64,000 nt of DNA from Pseudomonas sp. VD-NE ins (GTDB taxonomy: Bacteria > Pseudomonadota > Gammaproteobacteria > Pseudomonadales > Pseudomonadaceae): the NCBI RefSeq assembly GCF_031882575.1, contig NZ_CP134772.1, positions 1,383,001-1,447,000 of the forward strand. Reading direction: 5' to 3'. A model generated the notes under the pieces. That model was not told the origin of the DNA. It searched no databases and saw only the letters and a list, made by a program, of their open reading frames with translations. The position numbers were made by a program, and so were the translations under genes. Below, in pieces: positions 53,178-62,783 of the stretch (position 1 is its first letter; every line of letters begins with the position of its first letter).

Positions 53178-53960
53178 TTATTTGCCGCTGTACAGATTCA
53201 GATCGCCAAAGTGTTTCTTTTGAATCTCGGCGTATTTGCCGTCATCGTGTAACGCTTTGATACCTTTATCTAAAAGCGCCTTCAGCTCAGTGTTACCTTT
53301 CTTAATACCGACAGCGGTTTTGGCTGGCAGCAATTCGTTGTCGACTGGCTTGCTGACGTCATAGTCGGCGCCCTGTGGCGACTTCAAAAAGCCCAGTTCA
53401 GCTTGCAGCATGTCCTGGATACCTGCGTCGAGACGGCCGGATGTCAGGTCGGAATACACCTGATCCTGGTTCTGATAGGCCTGGGTTTTCACGCCGGCCT
53501 TGTCCAGCACGGCTTTGGCGTAGGCTTCCTGAATGGTGCCTTGCTCGTAGCCGACGGTTTTACCCTTCAACGACGCAACGTCTGCGGTGATCCCCGAGCC
53601 TTTTTTCGACACATAAGCGGTCGGGCCGGAGAACAGTTCGCTGGAGAAGTCGATGACTTTTTCGCGAGCCGGGGTCACGGTCATCGACGAGATCACACCG
53701 TCGAATTTGTTGGCCTTGAGGCCCGGAATCATGCCGTCGAAGTCACTTTCGACCCACTTGCACTTGACCTTCAGTTCGGCGCAGATCGCGTTGCCCAGGT
53801 CGATGTCGAAGCCCACCAGGCTGCCGTCGGCCGCTTTCGACTCGAACGGTGCGTACGAAGGGTCAACGCCAAAGCGCAGCTCTTTGTATTCCTTGGCCAG
53901 CGCGGAGCCAGCGGCCATGCACAACGCCAGTGCAGAAAGGGTCAGCAATGCTTTTTTCAT
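53178..53960 (-). CDS. aotJ: Arginine/ornithine-binding periplasmic protein AotJ
   Basis: A protein of 260 residues with a signal peptide (MKKALLTLSALALCMAAGSA, cut after SALA) and a type II periplasmic binding fold (FGVDPSYAPFESKAADG, VGFDIDLGNAICAELKVKC, with a Cys pair). Resembles LAO/AotJ proteins that capture arginine and ornithine. First gene of the operon aotJQMOP; the promoter must lie in the 330 bases upstream, which also contain a palindromic repeat. Confidence 0.95.
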   Translation of the reverse strand: MKKALLTLSALALCMAAGSALAKEYKELRFGVDPSYAPFESKAADGSLVGFDIDLGNAICAELKVKCKWVESDFDGMIPGLKANKFDGVISSMTVTPAREKVIDFSSELFSGPTAYVSKKGSGITADVASLKGKTVGYEQGTIQEAYAKAVLDKAGVKTQAYQNQDQVYSDLTSGRLDAGIQDMLQAELGFLKSPQGADYDVSKPVDNELLPAKTAVGIKKGNTELKALLDKGIKALHDDGKYAEIQKKHFGDLNLYSGK

Positions 53961-54293
53961 TATTCAATCCCTAAGAACCAATATGAGCGCTTGTGGCGCA
54001 GAATTATTGTTACTGGAACGCGTACGACCTATAGAAAGTAGCAATTTCCGAACCAGAGTCCCGAACAAGTGTTTTAAAAGGTTGAGCGGGGAGAGATGAG
54101 AGCGATTGAATGCCCGGAAATGGGCATCGCAGAAAGCCTGCACTGATTTGTGGCGGATCGTTCCCACGCTCTGCGTGGGAATGCAGCCCGGGACGCTCCG
54201 CGTCCCCTCCCAAGCCGAACGCGGAGCGTCCGTTGAGGCATTCCCACGCGGAGCGTAGGAACGATCAAAAAATCACTGTCCCGGAAAAAGGGG
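53961..54293. other. Intergenic region between the ligase and aotJ genes
   Basis: 333 bases. The first ~150 hold the aotJ promoter area (AT-rich near 54005-54060); the rest is the large palindromic repeat. No gene-like ORF was found. Confidence 0.6.
54156..54266. repeat. Long palindromic repeat (GATCGTTCCCACGCTC type)
   Basis: GATCGTTCCCACGCTCTGCGTGGGAATGC at the left is mirrored by GCATTCCCACGCGGAGCGTAGGAACGATC at the right, with internal GGACGCTCCGCGTCC and GCGGAGCGTCC palindromes, so the whole 111 bases can fold as a cruciform. Confidence 0.88.
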
Positions 54294-55982
54294 TCAGGCC
54301 AGCAGATCCTGCAAGGTGGCAAGGCTATCCGCCTCATCCACGGTTTTGTCCTGGCGCCAGCGCAGCATCCGTGGAAAACGCACGGCAATCCCGCTCTTGT
54401 GCCGCCGCGAAAGGGCGATGCCCTCGAAACCCAGCTCAAACACCAGACTCGGCTTCACACTGCTCACCGGGCCGAATTTCTCCACGGTGGTCTTGCGCAC
54501 GATGCTGTCGACCTGGCGCATTTCCGCATCGGTCAGCCCCGAATAGGCTTTGGCAAACGGCACCAGCGCGCGTTGGCTGGACTCGGGCGGACCGTCCCAC
54601 ACGGCAAAGGTGTAATCGCTGTACAGACTGGCCCGCCGACCATGGCCGCGCTGCGCATAAATCAACACGGCATCGACACTGAACGGATCGACTTTCCATT
54701 TCCACCAGACGCCCATGTCCTTGGTGCGGCCAACCCCATAAAGCGAATCCCGCGCCTTGAGCATCATCCCTTCAACGCCCAGCCGCCGTGAGGCTTCGCG
54801 CTGGCGGGCGAGGTCGAACCAGTCGCTGCCGGTCAGCACCGGTGAGGGCAGCAGCACCGGGCTGTTACAACGGTCGATGACCTCCTCCAGTTGCGCGCGG
54901 CGTTTGGCCTGCGGCTGGTTGCGCCAGTCTTCGCCCTGCCATTCGAGCAAATCGTAGGCGAGCACCACCACCGGTACGTCTTCGAGGATTTTCTTGTCGA
55001 GAGTCTTGCGGCCGATACGTTGTTGCAGCAGGGCGAAGGGTTGCACCGCGGGAGGTTCGGTCGATTGCGGATCGAAGGCATCTTCAGTGCGCGGATGCGT
55101 GCTTTTCCACACGACGATTTCGCCGTCGATCACCGTGCCGTCGGGCAAGCCGTGTACCAGCACATCCAATTCGGGAAAACGCTCGGTCACCAGTTCCTCG
55201 CCACGCGACCAGATCCACAGGCGGCCTTCACGTTTGACCACTTGCGCGCGGATGCCATCCCATTTCCATTCAATCTGCCAATCGCTGGCCGGGCCGATCA
55301 GCGTTTCGAATTCTTCCACCGGTTGCGACAAGGCATGGGCGAGGAAGAACGGATACGGCTGACCGCCACGCTGGGCATGTTCATCGCTGGATTCAGGGGC
55401 GATCAGTTTCAGGTAGCTGGCGGCGCTCGGCCGGTTCGACAGATCGGTGTAACCGACCAGACGCTGCGCCACGCGCTTGCTGTCCAGCCCGGCCATCGAG
55501 GCCAAGGCCCGGGTGACCAGCAATTTCGAGACGCCGACGCGGAAACTGCCGGTGATCAATTTGATGCACAGCATCAGGCTTGATCGGTCCAGTTGCGCCC
55601 ACAGGGCCGGCAGTTGTCGGCTCAGGAACTCCGGGGTTTCACCGCGTAGCGGCAGCAGTTTGTCTTCAATCCATTCGGCAAGGCCGGCCTCTGAGCTGTG
55701 CGGGTTTTCCGCGAGCACCAGCGAAATGGTTTCCGCCAGGTCGCCGACCGCTTGATAGCTTTCCTCGAACAGCCACGGTTCCAGGCCGGAGATCTCAACG
55801 GCGAGTTCGCGCAGGATTCGAACCGGCACCAGTTGCCTGGGGCGGCCACCGGAGAGGAAGTACACCGCCCACGCAGCGTCATGCGGTTCGGCCTGGGCGA
55901 AGTAAGTCTGCATCGCCGCCAGTTTGGCGTTGCTTGACGTGGTCGCGTCGAGTTCAGCGTACAACTCGGCGAATGCTTTCAT
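54294..55982 (-). CDS. ATP-dependent DNA ligase (ligase-associated repair cluster)
   Basis: A protein of 562 residues with an N-terminal DNA-binding domain, an adenylation domain whose nucleophile is K240 in EWKWDGIRAQ, motif IV-V segments GVEGMMLKARDSLYGVG and WWKWK, and an OB-fold C-terminus. It is the LIG component of the P. putida-type repair cluster. It overlaps the exonuclease gene by four bases. Its helicase partner lies 4.5 kb downstream beyond the aot operon. Confidence 0.95.
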   Translation of the reverse strand: MKAFAELYAELDATTSSNAKLAAMQTYFAQAEPHDAAWAVYFLSGGRPRQLVPVRILRELAVEISGLEPWLFEESYQAVGDLAETISLVLAENPHSSEAGLAEWIEDKLLPLRGETPEFLSRQLPALWAQLDRSSLMLCIKLITGSFRVGVSKLLVTRALASMAGLDSKRVAQRLVGYTDLSNRPSAASYLKLIAPESSDEHAQRGGQPYPFFLAHALSQPVEEFETLIGPASDWQIEWKWDGIRAQVVKREGRLWIWSRGEELVTERFPELDVLVHGLPDGTVIDGEIVVWKSTHPRTEDAFDPQSTEPPAVQPFALLQQRIGRKTLDKKILEDVPVVVLAYDLLEWQGEDWRNQPQAKRRAQLEEVIDRCNSPVLLPSPVLTGSDWFDLARQREASRRLGVEGMMLKARDSLYGVGRTKDMGVWWKWKVDPFSVDAVLIYAQRGHGRRASLYSDYTFAVWDGPPESSQRALVPFAKAYSGLTDAEMRQVDSIVRKTTVEKFGPVSSVKPSLVFELGFEGIALSRRHKSGIAVRFPRMLRWRQDKTVDEADSLATLQDLLA

Positions 55983-57013
55983 GCTGGCATCTCGGCGATG
56001 GTCGGTTCGGCAGCGATATTTTCTTCTTCGTCATCGCCGTATTCGGTGTTGAAACCTTGGGCATCCAGACCTTGTTCGCGCAGATGCCGCACGAGCACGC
56101 CGATCGAACCGTGGGTGACCATCACGCGTTCCGCGCCGGTCTGCTCGATGGCCCACAGCAGGCCGGGCCAGTCGGCGTGATCGGAGAGCACGAAACCGCG
56201 GTCGACACCGCGCCGCCGCCGCGTGCCGCGCAATCGCATCCAGCCACTGGCGAACGCATCGCTGAACTCGCCGAAGCGGCGCATCCAGGTGCTGCCTCCG
56301 GCCGAGGGCGGCGCGATGACCAGTGCCTGACGCATGATCGGGTCGCTTTTCTTCACATCACCCGCGTAGATCGTCGGCGGCAGATACACGCCCGCCTCGC
56401 GGTAGACCCGGTTCAGCGGTTCGACCGCACCGTGGCTGAGAATCGGGCCGAGGCTTGCGTCGATGCCGTGGAGAATCCGCTGAGCCTTGCCGAACGAATA
56501 GCAGAACAACACGCTGGCCTTGCCGGCGGCGATGTTCGCAGCCCACCACTGATTGATCTCGCTGAACACCTGCGCCTGTGGCTGCCAGCGATAGATCGGC
56601 AGGCCGAAGGTCGATTCGGTGATGAAGGTGTGGCAGCGCACCGGTTCGAATGGGGCGCAGGTGCCGTCGGGTTCGATCTTGTAATCGCCCGATGCGACCC
56701 AGACTTCACCGCCGTATTCGAGGCGCACCTGTGCCGAGCCGAGCACATGCCCGGCGGGGTGAAAACTCAAGGTGACACCGTGATGCGTCAGGCGCTGGCC
56801 GTAGGTGAGGGTTTGCAGGTTGATGTCCTGTCCCAGTCGCGCGCGCAGAATCCCTTCGCTGGCGCTGCTGGCGAGGTAGTGCTGGTTGCCGGTACGGGCA
56901 TGATCGCCGTGGGCATGGGTAATGACCGAGCGCTCGACGGGGCGCCACGGATCAATGTAGAAATCTCCCGCAGGGCAATAAAGGCCTTCGGGGCGGGCGA
57001 TAACAAGGTCCAT
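55979..57013 (-). CDS. Ligase-associated metallo-beta-lactamase-fold DNA exonuclease
   Basis: A protein of 344 residues with the MBL signature HAHGDH at 33-38, a second metal site in GHVLGSAQ and GDYK, and a beta-CASP-like region with SDHADWPGLLW. Relatives are SNM1/Artemis-type nucleases; in P. putida the Exo component of this cluster. First gene of the exonuclease-ligase pair, followed by ligase with ATGA overlap. Confidence 0.94.
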   Translation of the reverse strand: MDLVIARPEGLYCPAGDFYIDPWRPVERSVITHAHGDHARTGNQHYLASSASEGILRARLGQDINLQTLTYGQRLTHHGVTLSFHPAGHVLGSAQVRLEYGGEVWVASGDYKIEPDGTCAPFEPVRCHTFITESTFGLPIYRWQPQAQVFSEINQWWAANIAAGKASVLFCYSFGKAQRILHGIDASLGPILSHGAVEPLNRVYREAGVYLPPTIYAGDVKKSDPIMRQALVIAPPSAGGSTWMRRFGEFSDAFASGWMRLRGTRRRRGVDRGFVLSDHADWPGLLWAIEQTGAERVMVTHGSIGVLVRHLREQGLDAQGFNTEYGDDEEENIAAEPTIAEMPA

Positions 57014-57277
57014 GTCGTTACCAGAAATGGGGGGCTTGTTAGCTATGAGGTTGGCGCGTGTCCGGAAGTTCTATCGACTTTGAAGAGTCACCCTCACCCC
57101 AGCCCTCCCGAAACGTCGGACCGCCCGAGGTGTCTGGCGAGTGACATCGACCTGAAAAACCGAGTTGATTCCGGATTCGGCACAGCACTGTCAGGTCGGC
57201 GTAAGTCTGCAGCATCCCCCAATCAGTCCCCTCTCCCTTTGGGAGAGGGTTAGGGTGAGGGGCTTTTGATTTACAGC
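57014..57277. other. Intergenic region carrying a CCCTCTCCC-type repeat
   Basis: 264 bases. Most of it is the repeat element described at 57087; otherwise nothing gene-like. Confidence 0.6.
57087..57268. repeat. Single-copy element with CCCTCACCCCAGCCC/GGGTTAGGGTGAGGG ends
   Basis: It begins TCACCCTCACCCCAGCCCTC and ends CTCCCTTTGGGAGAGGGTTAGGGTGAGGGG, the same termini as at 27713-27990, with a related AGTCCCCTCTCCC core. The internal unit is not duplicated here. Confidence 0.8.
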
Positions 57278-59728
57278 TTATTTGCCGGGAGTAAGGGTCA
57301 AACGGGTTTTGCCGTAAACCCGATCAAAGTTCTGCGGCTGCATCGGCAAGCCGATGTACTGCCCCTTCAGCCACGCATCAATCCCGTTGAGGTAATTCGG
57401 ACTCACCGGATTACCCGATTGCCCCGTACCGTTCTGCCCCATCAGCGGCTCAGCCTGACCGAAGTCGACGATGAAGCGCATCGACGGTGCACGCGTGGTG
57501 GTGAAATCCTGACCCCAGGCAAACGCCGAAGTGTTCAACGTGGTGTGATCGCCACCGGCCGCCAGTGGCCCGCGCACGGTCTGGCCATTGCCGTTCTTCC
57601 ACGCATAGCTGTGCAACTTGCCCCACTGCCAGGCCCGGTGATCGCCGCCCAACTGACTGTCGCCAGCGCTGATCGCTGCGGCGAAGCTGCGCGCAAGAAT
57701 CAGCGCTTTGTCTTCTTTCTGCGGCGTGCGGATGTCGTCCCAGAACGGGCTGTCTTCACGTCCCAACAAATGATCGGCCTGCGCCGCGTAGGACAAATCA
57801 CCATTGGCGATAAACGCCTTCCACGCAGGACTCGATTCCGGACCGAGCTCATCGAGGAAGATCTGCTTCATGCTTTCTTGCAGGAACAGTTCGTAGATCG
57901 CCGCATCCGCCGACGTCGGGCTGAGCTTGCCGTCGAACGCCATCAACCGCGTGAACGCCTCGCGCGCCTTGCTGCGATCCGCCTCCGGCAGGGCATCGAT
58001 CGCCTGTTTCAGCGGTTGCTTCATGCCCGGTGCTTCGAAGACTTTCTTCAACTTGGCAGCGAAGGTGGTGGTCTGGTCGTATTGCATGGCGATCACGCTG
58101 CGGCTGTCGTGCTTGCCGCTGCCGGCCAGTTCCGCCAGACGTTCGCCACGTTCCGGTGCGGCCCACGAGTTCGACAACTGCATGCCGTAACCGTGTGGAA
58201 TCACGCGCTGGTTGGCGGTGCCGAGCCAGCCTTGGGCCGGGTCCTGATCGTACGGGTGCAGCATCGGGTCGGCGTAACCGTCCCAGTCGTAACGACCTTC
58301 CCAGCCCGGCGACGGCAACAGACCTTCGCCTTCGCGACGGTTAGGGAAACGCCCGGTGACCTGCCAGCCGATGTTGCTCGCGTCGGCGAACACAAGATTC
58401 AGGGCAATGGCGCGGATCTCACGGCTGGCGTCCGAGGCGCGCTCGACGGTTTGCGCGCGGGTCAGATCAAAAAACGCATCCAGCGATTTGTCGTCGGTGA
58501 AGCTCGGGGTCTGCAAGGCCAGACCGTAGCCGTTGCCTTGCGCCGCGGCCTGGGCACTGTTGAGCAGCGCGCCGTGGCGGGTTTCGTACACCGCTTCACG
58601 AATCGGTCGCTGACCTTTGACGAAGTAGGTTTCGTTGCGCACGCCCAGCGGTTGCCATTTGCCGTTGACCTCGTAGGTCAAACTGCTGCCCTGACGACGG
58701 ATTTTTTCCAGAAACAGGTCCTGGTTGTCGCCGAGCACGCTGGTCGTGCTCCACGCTACTTTGCCGTTGAAACCACCGAGGACCAGCGGTAAACCGGCCA
58801 CGGTCACGCCAGCGGCCTGGTATTTCGGTGCGCGGATCTGCACGAAGCTCCACAGCGACGGCGCGGCCAGCGGCCCATGGGCGTCGCTGGCCAGCAGGCT
58901 CTTGCCGCTACGGCTGCGTTGCGGAGCGATCGCCCAGTTGTTCGAAGACGTGGTGCCCAGCAGGTTCAGCGCTGACAGTTGCTGGCTGGCGTTGCTCAGT
59001 TCGGTCAGCCCCGGGATTTGCCCGTTGAGCTTGAGGCCTTGCAGCTTGTCGGCTTCGGCCAGTGGCAGGTTCTCATCGGGGGCGGACGGCGTCAGCCAGG
59101 CGAGTTTGTCGGTGGTCACGGTTTGTGCGAGCACCAGCGAGGAAACTTCTTCCGGCAGGTTGGCTGACTGGCTGAAATTCAGCAGGGCGAAAATCAGCGC
59201 CGAATCTTCCGGTTTCCAGTACTCAGGCTTGTAACCGCTGGAGGCGAGGTCGCCCGGCAGTTTGTCGGCGTAGCGGAACAGGTAGGCGTTGACGCCCCGC
59301 GCATAAACTTCGAAGAAGCGCTTGAGGCGTGGCGACGAGGCTTTATAGAGCTCGGCGGCGCTTTTTTTCAGATTGACCGCACGCATGTAGCGGTCGGCAT
59401 CGAGCATCGACGCGCCGGACATTTCCGCCAGACGGCCCTGAGCCAAAAGGCGCAGGGTGACCATCTGGTTGATGCGATCGCTGGCGTGGACGTAGCCGAG
59501 GCTGAACAGCGCGTCGTGGAAAGTATTACTTTCGATCAACGGCATGCCCATGGCATTGCGTCGCACCGACACGTTCTGCGCCAGGCCCTTGAGCGGCTGC
59601 ACGCCGGAGGTTGGCGGGAGGGTGTCCTGAGCATTCCAGGTCTGGCAACCGGACAGGCCCAAAACACCGGCCACTGCTGCGGCAACGCCGAACCGGGGAA
59701 GAAAATGTGTGAGGGCTGGCGAGGCCAT
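57278..59728 (-). CDS. quiP: Penicillin acylase family N-acylhomoserine lactone acylase QuiP-like
   Basis: A protein of 816 residues of the Ntn-hydrolase penicillin acylase family. It has a lipobox (LGLSGC, Cys 28), an alpha chain, and the autocleavage site at [10 protein letters not shown] where the beta chain begins with Ser 262 and NNW. Sequence follows P. aeruginosa QuiP, which degrades long-chain acylhomoserine lactones, throughout its length. A lipidated N-terminus suggests membrane attachment. Substrate in this strain is inferred. Confidence 0.92.
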   Translation of the reverse strand: MASPALTHFLPRFGVAAAVAGVLGLSGCQTWNAQDTLPPTSGVQPLKGLAQNVSVRRNAMGMPLIESNTFHDALFSLGYVHASDRINQMVTLRLLAQGRLAEMSGASMLDADRYMRAVNLKKSAAELYKASSPRLKRFFEVYARGVNAYLFRYADKLPGDLASSGYKPEYWKPEDSALIFALLNFSQSANLPEEVSSLVLAQTVTTDKLAWLTPSAPDENLPLAEADKLQGLKLNGQIPGLTELSNASQQLSALNLLGTTSSNNWAIAPQRSRSGKSLLASDAHGPLAAPSLWSFVQIRAPKYQAAGVTVAGLPLVLGGFNGKVAWSTTSVLGDNQDLFLEKIRRQGSSLTYEVNGKWQPLGVRNETYFVKGQRPIREAVYETRHGALLNSAQAAAQGNGYGLALQTPSFTDDKSLDAFFDLTRAQTVERASDASREIRAIALNLVFADASNIGWQVTGRFPNRREGEGLLPSPGWEGRYDWDGYADPMLHPYDQDPAQGWLGTANQRVIPHGYGMQLSNSWAAPERGERLAELAGSGKHDSRSVIAMQYDQTTTFAAKLKKVFEAPGMKQPLKQAIDALPEADRSKAREAFTRLMAFDGKLSPTSADAAIYELFLQESMKQIFLDELGPESSPAWKAFIANGDLSYAAQADHLLGREDSPFWDDIRTPQKEDKALILARSFAAAISAGDSQLGGDHRAWQWGKLHSYAWKNGNGQTVRGPLAAGGDHTTLNTSAFAWGQDFTTTRAPSMRFIVDFGQAEPLMGQNGTGQSGNPVSPNYLNGIDAWLKGQYIGLPMQPQNFDRVYGKTRLTLTPGK

Positions 59729-59834
59729 GGCAAAGCTCCTGCGGGGGGTAGCGTCAGTAAAGGCGCTACGTTAGTGAGCAGGAGGTGGCCGCGCAAGCGG
59801 GGGCGGGGGTTATTTGCGTATTTCTGTCGAATGG

Positions 59835-59910
59835 AAAAGATCGCAGCCTGCGGCAGCTCCTGCATAAGCATGCATTCCTCTGTAGGAGCTGCCGAAGGCT
59901 GCGATCTTTT
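59835..59910. repeat. REP inverted pair (GTAGGAGCTGCCGAAGG type)
   Basis: AAAAGATCGCAGCCTGCGGCAGCTCCTGCA and TGTAGGAGCTGCCGAAGGCTGCGATCTTTT face each other; the two arms belong to slightly different variants. Confidence 0.88.
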
Positions 59911-59919
59911 GCCGTTCAA

Positions 59920-60564
59920 TCAAGCCTTCGGTGGATTGATTTTCTGCACCAACGCGTAGGCCTTCACTGTTGCCGGGCGATCCTTGATGTGGTTGAACCA
60001 GCGCTGCACATGCGGGAAGTCTTCGAGATTCTGACTCTGCCATTTGTGCGAGACGATCCACGGATAAATCGCCATGTCGGCAATGCTGTATTCGCTGCCA
60101 GCGACGAATTCGTTATCGGCCAGTTGCTTGTTCAACACGCCGTATAACCGTGCGGTCTCGTCGATGTAGCGCTTGATCGCGTAAGGGATTTTCTCTGGGG
60201 CGAACTGGCTGAAGTGGTGATTCTGCCCGGCCATCGGCCCCAGTCCGCCCATTTGCCAGAACAGCCATTGCAGCACTGTTTGCCGACCGCGCAGGTCTTT
60301 GGGCAAAAACTTCCCGGTCTTCTCTGCCAGATACAAAAGAATCGCCCCGGATTCGAACAGCGACAGCGGCTCGCCCGCATCGGCCGGTTCATGATCGACG
60401 ATGGCAGGGATGCGGTTGTTCGGCGCGATTTTCAGAAAGTGTGGCTGAAACTGCTCACCCTGACTGATGTTGATCGGGTGCACGTTGTACGGCAGACCGG
60501 CTTCTTCGAGGAACAGGGAGATCTTGTGGCCGTTGGGGGTGGTCCAGTAATACAGGTCGATCAT
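59920..60564 (-). CDS. Glutathione S-transferase, Nu-class/YfcG-like
   Basis: A protein of 214 residues with an N-terminal thioredoxin-like domain (MIDLYYWTTPNGHKISLFLE, Thr 9 and Asn 11 at the glutathione site) and a helical C-terminal domain (GGLGPMAGQNHHFSQFAPE, YSIADMAIYPW). Nu-class enzymes such as YfcG act as disulphide-bond reductases of glutathione. ATG 60564 begins this domain; the frame extends 14 codons upstream. Confidence 0.93.
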   Translation of the reverse strand: MIDLYYWTTPNGHKISLFLEEAGLPYNVHPINISQGEQFQPHFLKIAPNNRIPAIVDHEPADAGEPLSLFESGAILLYLAEKTGKFLPKDLRGRQTVLQWLFWQMGGLGPMAGQNHHFSQFAPEKIPYAIKRYIDETARLYGVLNKQLADNEFVAGSEYSIADMAIYPWIVSHKWQSQNLEDFPHVQRWFNHIKDRPATVKAYALVQKINPPKA

Positions 60565-60710
60565 GGAGAACTCCAAAGCAGAAATGGACTTGCGTGCGGA
60601 CAGCAAACGCCGGCGTCAGGTCGTCCCGTGTGCGTTCGATAGCTTGCTTAAGGGGAAGAGGTGATGCTGAACTGCGCAGAATTCAATGACCCCGCGTGAG
60701 AAAAATCGCC

Positions 60711-61268
60711 ATGGAGCTTCGGGCCAACGCTGCACTGATCATCATCGACCAGCAAAAAGGCATCCTGCAGCCACGTTTGGGGCGAAGGAATAATCCTCAG
60801 GCGGAGGAGAAAATCCTTGATCTGTTGGGGCTTTGGCGGCGTAGCGGCCGGCCGGTGGCGCATGTGCAGCATTTGTCGCGCGAGCCGGATTCGGTGTTCT
60901 GGCCCGAGCAGGAAGGGGTGGAGTTTCAGCAGCGGTTTTTGCCGCAGGCCGGTGAATGGCTGATTCAGAAGCAGGTGCCGGATGCGTTTTGTGCTAGCGG
61001 ATTAGAGGCGCGGTTGCGTCAGGCGGGGATCGGGCAGTTGATCATTGTTGGCGTGGCGACGAACAACTCCGTCGAATCCACGGCGCGCACGGCGGGGAAT
61101 CTGGGGTTTGATACGTGGGTGGCAGAGGATGCGTGCTTCACCTTCGACAAGGCGGATTATTTCGGCACGTTGCGTACGGCTGAAGAGGTGCACGGGATGT
61201 CGCTGGGGAATTTGCACGGGGAGTATGCGACGGTGGTCAGTGCTGCACAGATCCTGGCAGCCGACTGA
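60711..61268 (+). CDS. Isochorismatase-fold hydrolase with Ser in place of Cys
   Basis: A protein of 185 residues of the isochorismatase/nicotinamidase fold: Asp 13 in IIIDQQKG, Lys 87 in LIQKQVPDAF, and cis-peptide loop GVATN. In cysteine hydrolases the nucleophile stands in GVxTNxCVxxTAR; here it is GVATNNSVESTAR with Ser 120. The triad is thus Asp-Lys-Ser, a variation also found among isochorismatases that lack Cys. The reaction is unknown. ATG 60711 is preferred over GTG 60696. Confidence 0.85.
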   Translation: MELRANAALIIIDQQKGILQPRLGRRNNPQAEEKILDLLGLWRRSGRPVAHVQHLSREPDSVFWPEQEGVEFQQRFLPQAGEWLIQKQVPDAFCASGLEARLRQAGIGQLIIVGVATNNSVESTARTAGNLGFDTWVAEDACFTFDKADYFGTLRTAEEVHGMSLGNLHGEYATVVSAAQILAAD

Positions 61269-61273
61269 TAAAC

Positions 61274-61380
61274 CTGTGGGAGCTGGCTTGTCGGAACGCC
61301 GCATCGCAGCGATGGCGGAGTACCAGGCGACATCAATGTTGAATGTGCCGGCCTCATCGCTGGCAAGCCAGCTCCCACAA
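61274..61380. repeat. REP pair with unequal arms
   Basis: CTGTGGGAGCTGGCTTGTCGGAACG is degraded in its inner part, while the facing arm GCTGGCAAGCCAGCTCCCACA is intact. A further single REP arm (GTGGGAGCGAGCGTGCTCGCG) lies at about 61426-61446. Confidence 0.8.
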
Positions 61381-61485
61381 GGTCTGCGGATGTCCACAGA
61401 AAATGTGTTCAGCGCAGATCAAAGGTGGGAGCGAGCGTGCTCGCGAAGGCGGTGGGTCAGGCGAAGAGGGTCTTCGCCCAAGGCA

Positions 61486-61689
61486 TCACGCGCCGTGGCA
61501 CTTTTTGAATTTCTTGCCGTTGCCGCATGGGCACGGGTCGTTGCGGCCGACGTCTTTCAGGGCGTTGCGCACCGGTTCCTGGTGGGCGTGGCCGCAGTTC
61601 GGGCCGTGAACGTGGCCGTGGTCATGCTCGTGATGATGGTCGTGATCGTGGTTGCAGTCAGGGCCATGGACATGAGGTTGCTGGGTCAT
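61486..61689 (-). CDS. Small SEC-C metal-binding protein with His-rich N-terminus (67 aa)
   Basis: A protein of 67 residues. The first ~35 residues are His/Asp-rich (e.g. [15 protein letters not shown]) and the C-terminus is a SEC-C zinc motif ([17 protein letters not shown]). A metal-binding or metal-chaperone role is likely but untested. It overlaps the upstream lipoprotein gene by four bases and is probably its operon partner. Confidence 0.85.
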   Translation of the reverse strand: MTQQPHVHGPDCNHDHDHHHEHDHGHVHGPNCGHAHQEPVRNALKDVGRNDPCPCGNGKKFKKCHGA

Positions 61690-62180
61690 CGGTGTTGCTC
61701 CGGAATTAAATCGGCGGGGATTATCACGCCATTGCGCTCAAGGTGCACGTAGTGGGCGATGAATAAACCGGTTTCCATTTCGCCCTGCAAACGATAGGGA
61801 ATCTGCTGGTTCGGATTTTTCAGCATTTTCACCACGTCTTTTACCTTCGGCCACAGGTTGGTGCGGATCGGCACTTTGAAGTAGGCGCTGCGCTTGGGTC
61901 CGACGGTGAACCAGTGTTCATGCTCACCCTCGGCCAGCAGCATATCGGCCAGATGAATGCGGTATTCCAGCCCCCGCACGGTCAGGTCGCTGTCGTTGGG
62001 GTTGTCGATGCGAAAGTGCAGGATGAATTTCTGTTCGAGCAGTTTGGCGCGCACCACTTCGACTTTCACCAGATGCACGGCGGGGTCGACGCTGTCATCG
62101 CTGAACCACGACGCGCAACCGCCGAGGTTCAGGATCAGCATCAAAAACAGAAAATGTAGTGTGCGCCAGCGACCGAGCAT
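61686..62180 (-). CDS. LEA14-type (WHy domain) lipoprotein
   Basis: A protein of 164 residues with a lipoprotein signal (lipobox LNLGGC) and a LEA14/WHy beta-sandwich ([33 protein letters not shown]). Bacterial WHy proteins have been linked to stress tolerance. It is followed by the His-rich SEC-C gene with ATGA overlap. Confidence 0.87.
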   Translation of the reverse strand: MLGRWRTLHFLFLMLILNLGGCASWFSDDSVDPAVHLVKVEVVRAKLLEQKFILHFRIDNPNDSDLTVRGLEYRIHLADMLLAEGEHEHWFTVGPKRSAYFKVPIRTNLWPKVKDVVKMLKNPNQQIPYRLQGEMETGLFIAHYVHLERNGVIIPADLIPEQHR

Positions 62181-62213
62181 GGTTTTACTCCCTTTGCGGG
62201 CAGTCTAGCCGCT

Positions 62214-62292
62214 AAAAGATCGCAGCCCTCGGCAGCTCCTACAGAGGAAACGCAAATCCTGTGTAGGAGCTGCCGCAGGCTGCGATCTTTTG
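62214..62292. repeat. REP inverted pair (GTAGGAGCTGCCGCAGG type)
   Basis: AAAAGATCGCAGCCCTCGGCAGCTCCTACA faces GTAGGAGCTGCCGCAGGCTGCGATCTTTT. Confidence 0.88.
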
Positions 62293-62302
62293 ATCCTGAA
62301 CC

Positions 62303-62779
62303 TCAAGCGCCGAAATACCCCGCGCAGCATTTCTTGAACTTCTGTCCACTGGCGCACGGGCAACTGTCATTGCGCCCCAGCTTCAATTGCACCGTCGGAT
62401 CAATGAAGTACCAGCGTCCGGTGTTCTGCACGAACGAGGAGCGCTCGCGATGGCTGTGTTCGCCCTGGTCGTCGTGCCAGCGCGCGGTGAAGGTGACGAA
62501 GGCGTGTTCCGGCTGGCCACCGAAGACTTCCGAGCTTTCGACATCCAGGCCGAGCCAGGTGCTTTGCGCGCTCCAGTTGCTGATCGACTGGCGATCCAGG
62601 CCCGCTTGCTGAGCGGGCAGGGTGGTCGCCACCAGATAATCGATCAACCCCAGCACATAGGCGCTGTAGCGTGAACGCATCAGGGCTTCGGCGCATGGCG
62701 CCGGGTGGCCGTCGTGATAATGGCCGCAGCAGGCCTCCAGCAGATTGCCGCTGCCGCACGGGCAAATGGCTGTACTCAT
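62303..62779 (-). CDS. YchJ-family protein with two SEC-C motifs
   Basis: A protein of 158 residues of the UPF0225/YchJ family. An N-terminal SEC-C-like segment ([19 protein letters not shown]), the central [19 protein letters not shown] domain, and a C-terminal SEC-C ([16 protein letters not shown]) are present. Zinc binding is likely; function unknown. ATG 62779 begins the first motif; the frame extends 31 codons further upstream over the next gene. Confidence 0.9.
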   Translation of the reverse strand: MSTAICPCGSGNLLEACCGHYHDGHPAPCAEALMRSRYSAYVLGLIDYLVATTLPAQQAGLDRQSISNWSAQSTWLGLDVESSEVFGGQPEHAFVTFTARWHDDQGEHSHRERSSFVQNTGRWYFIDPTVQLKLGRNDSCPCASGQKFKKCCAGYFGA

Positions 62780-62783
62780 TGCA

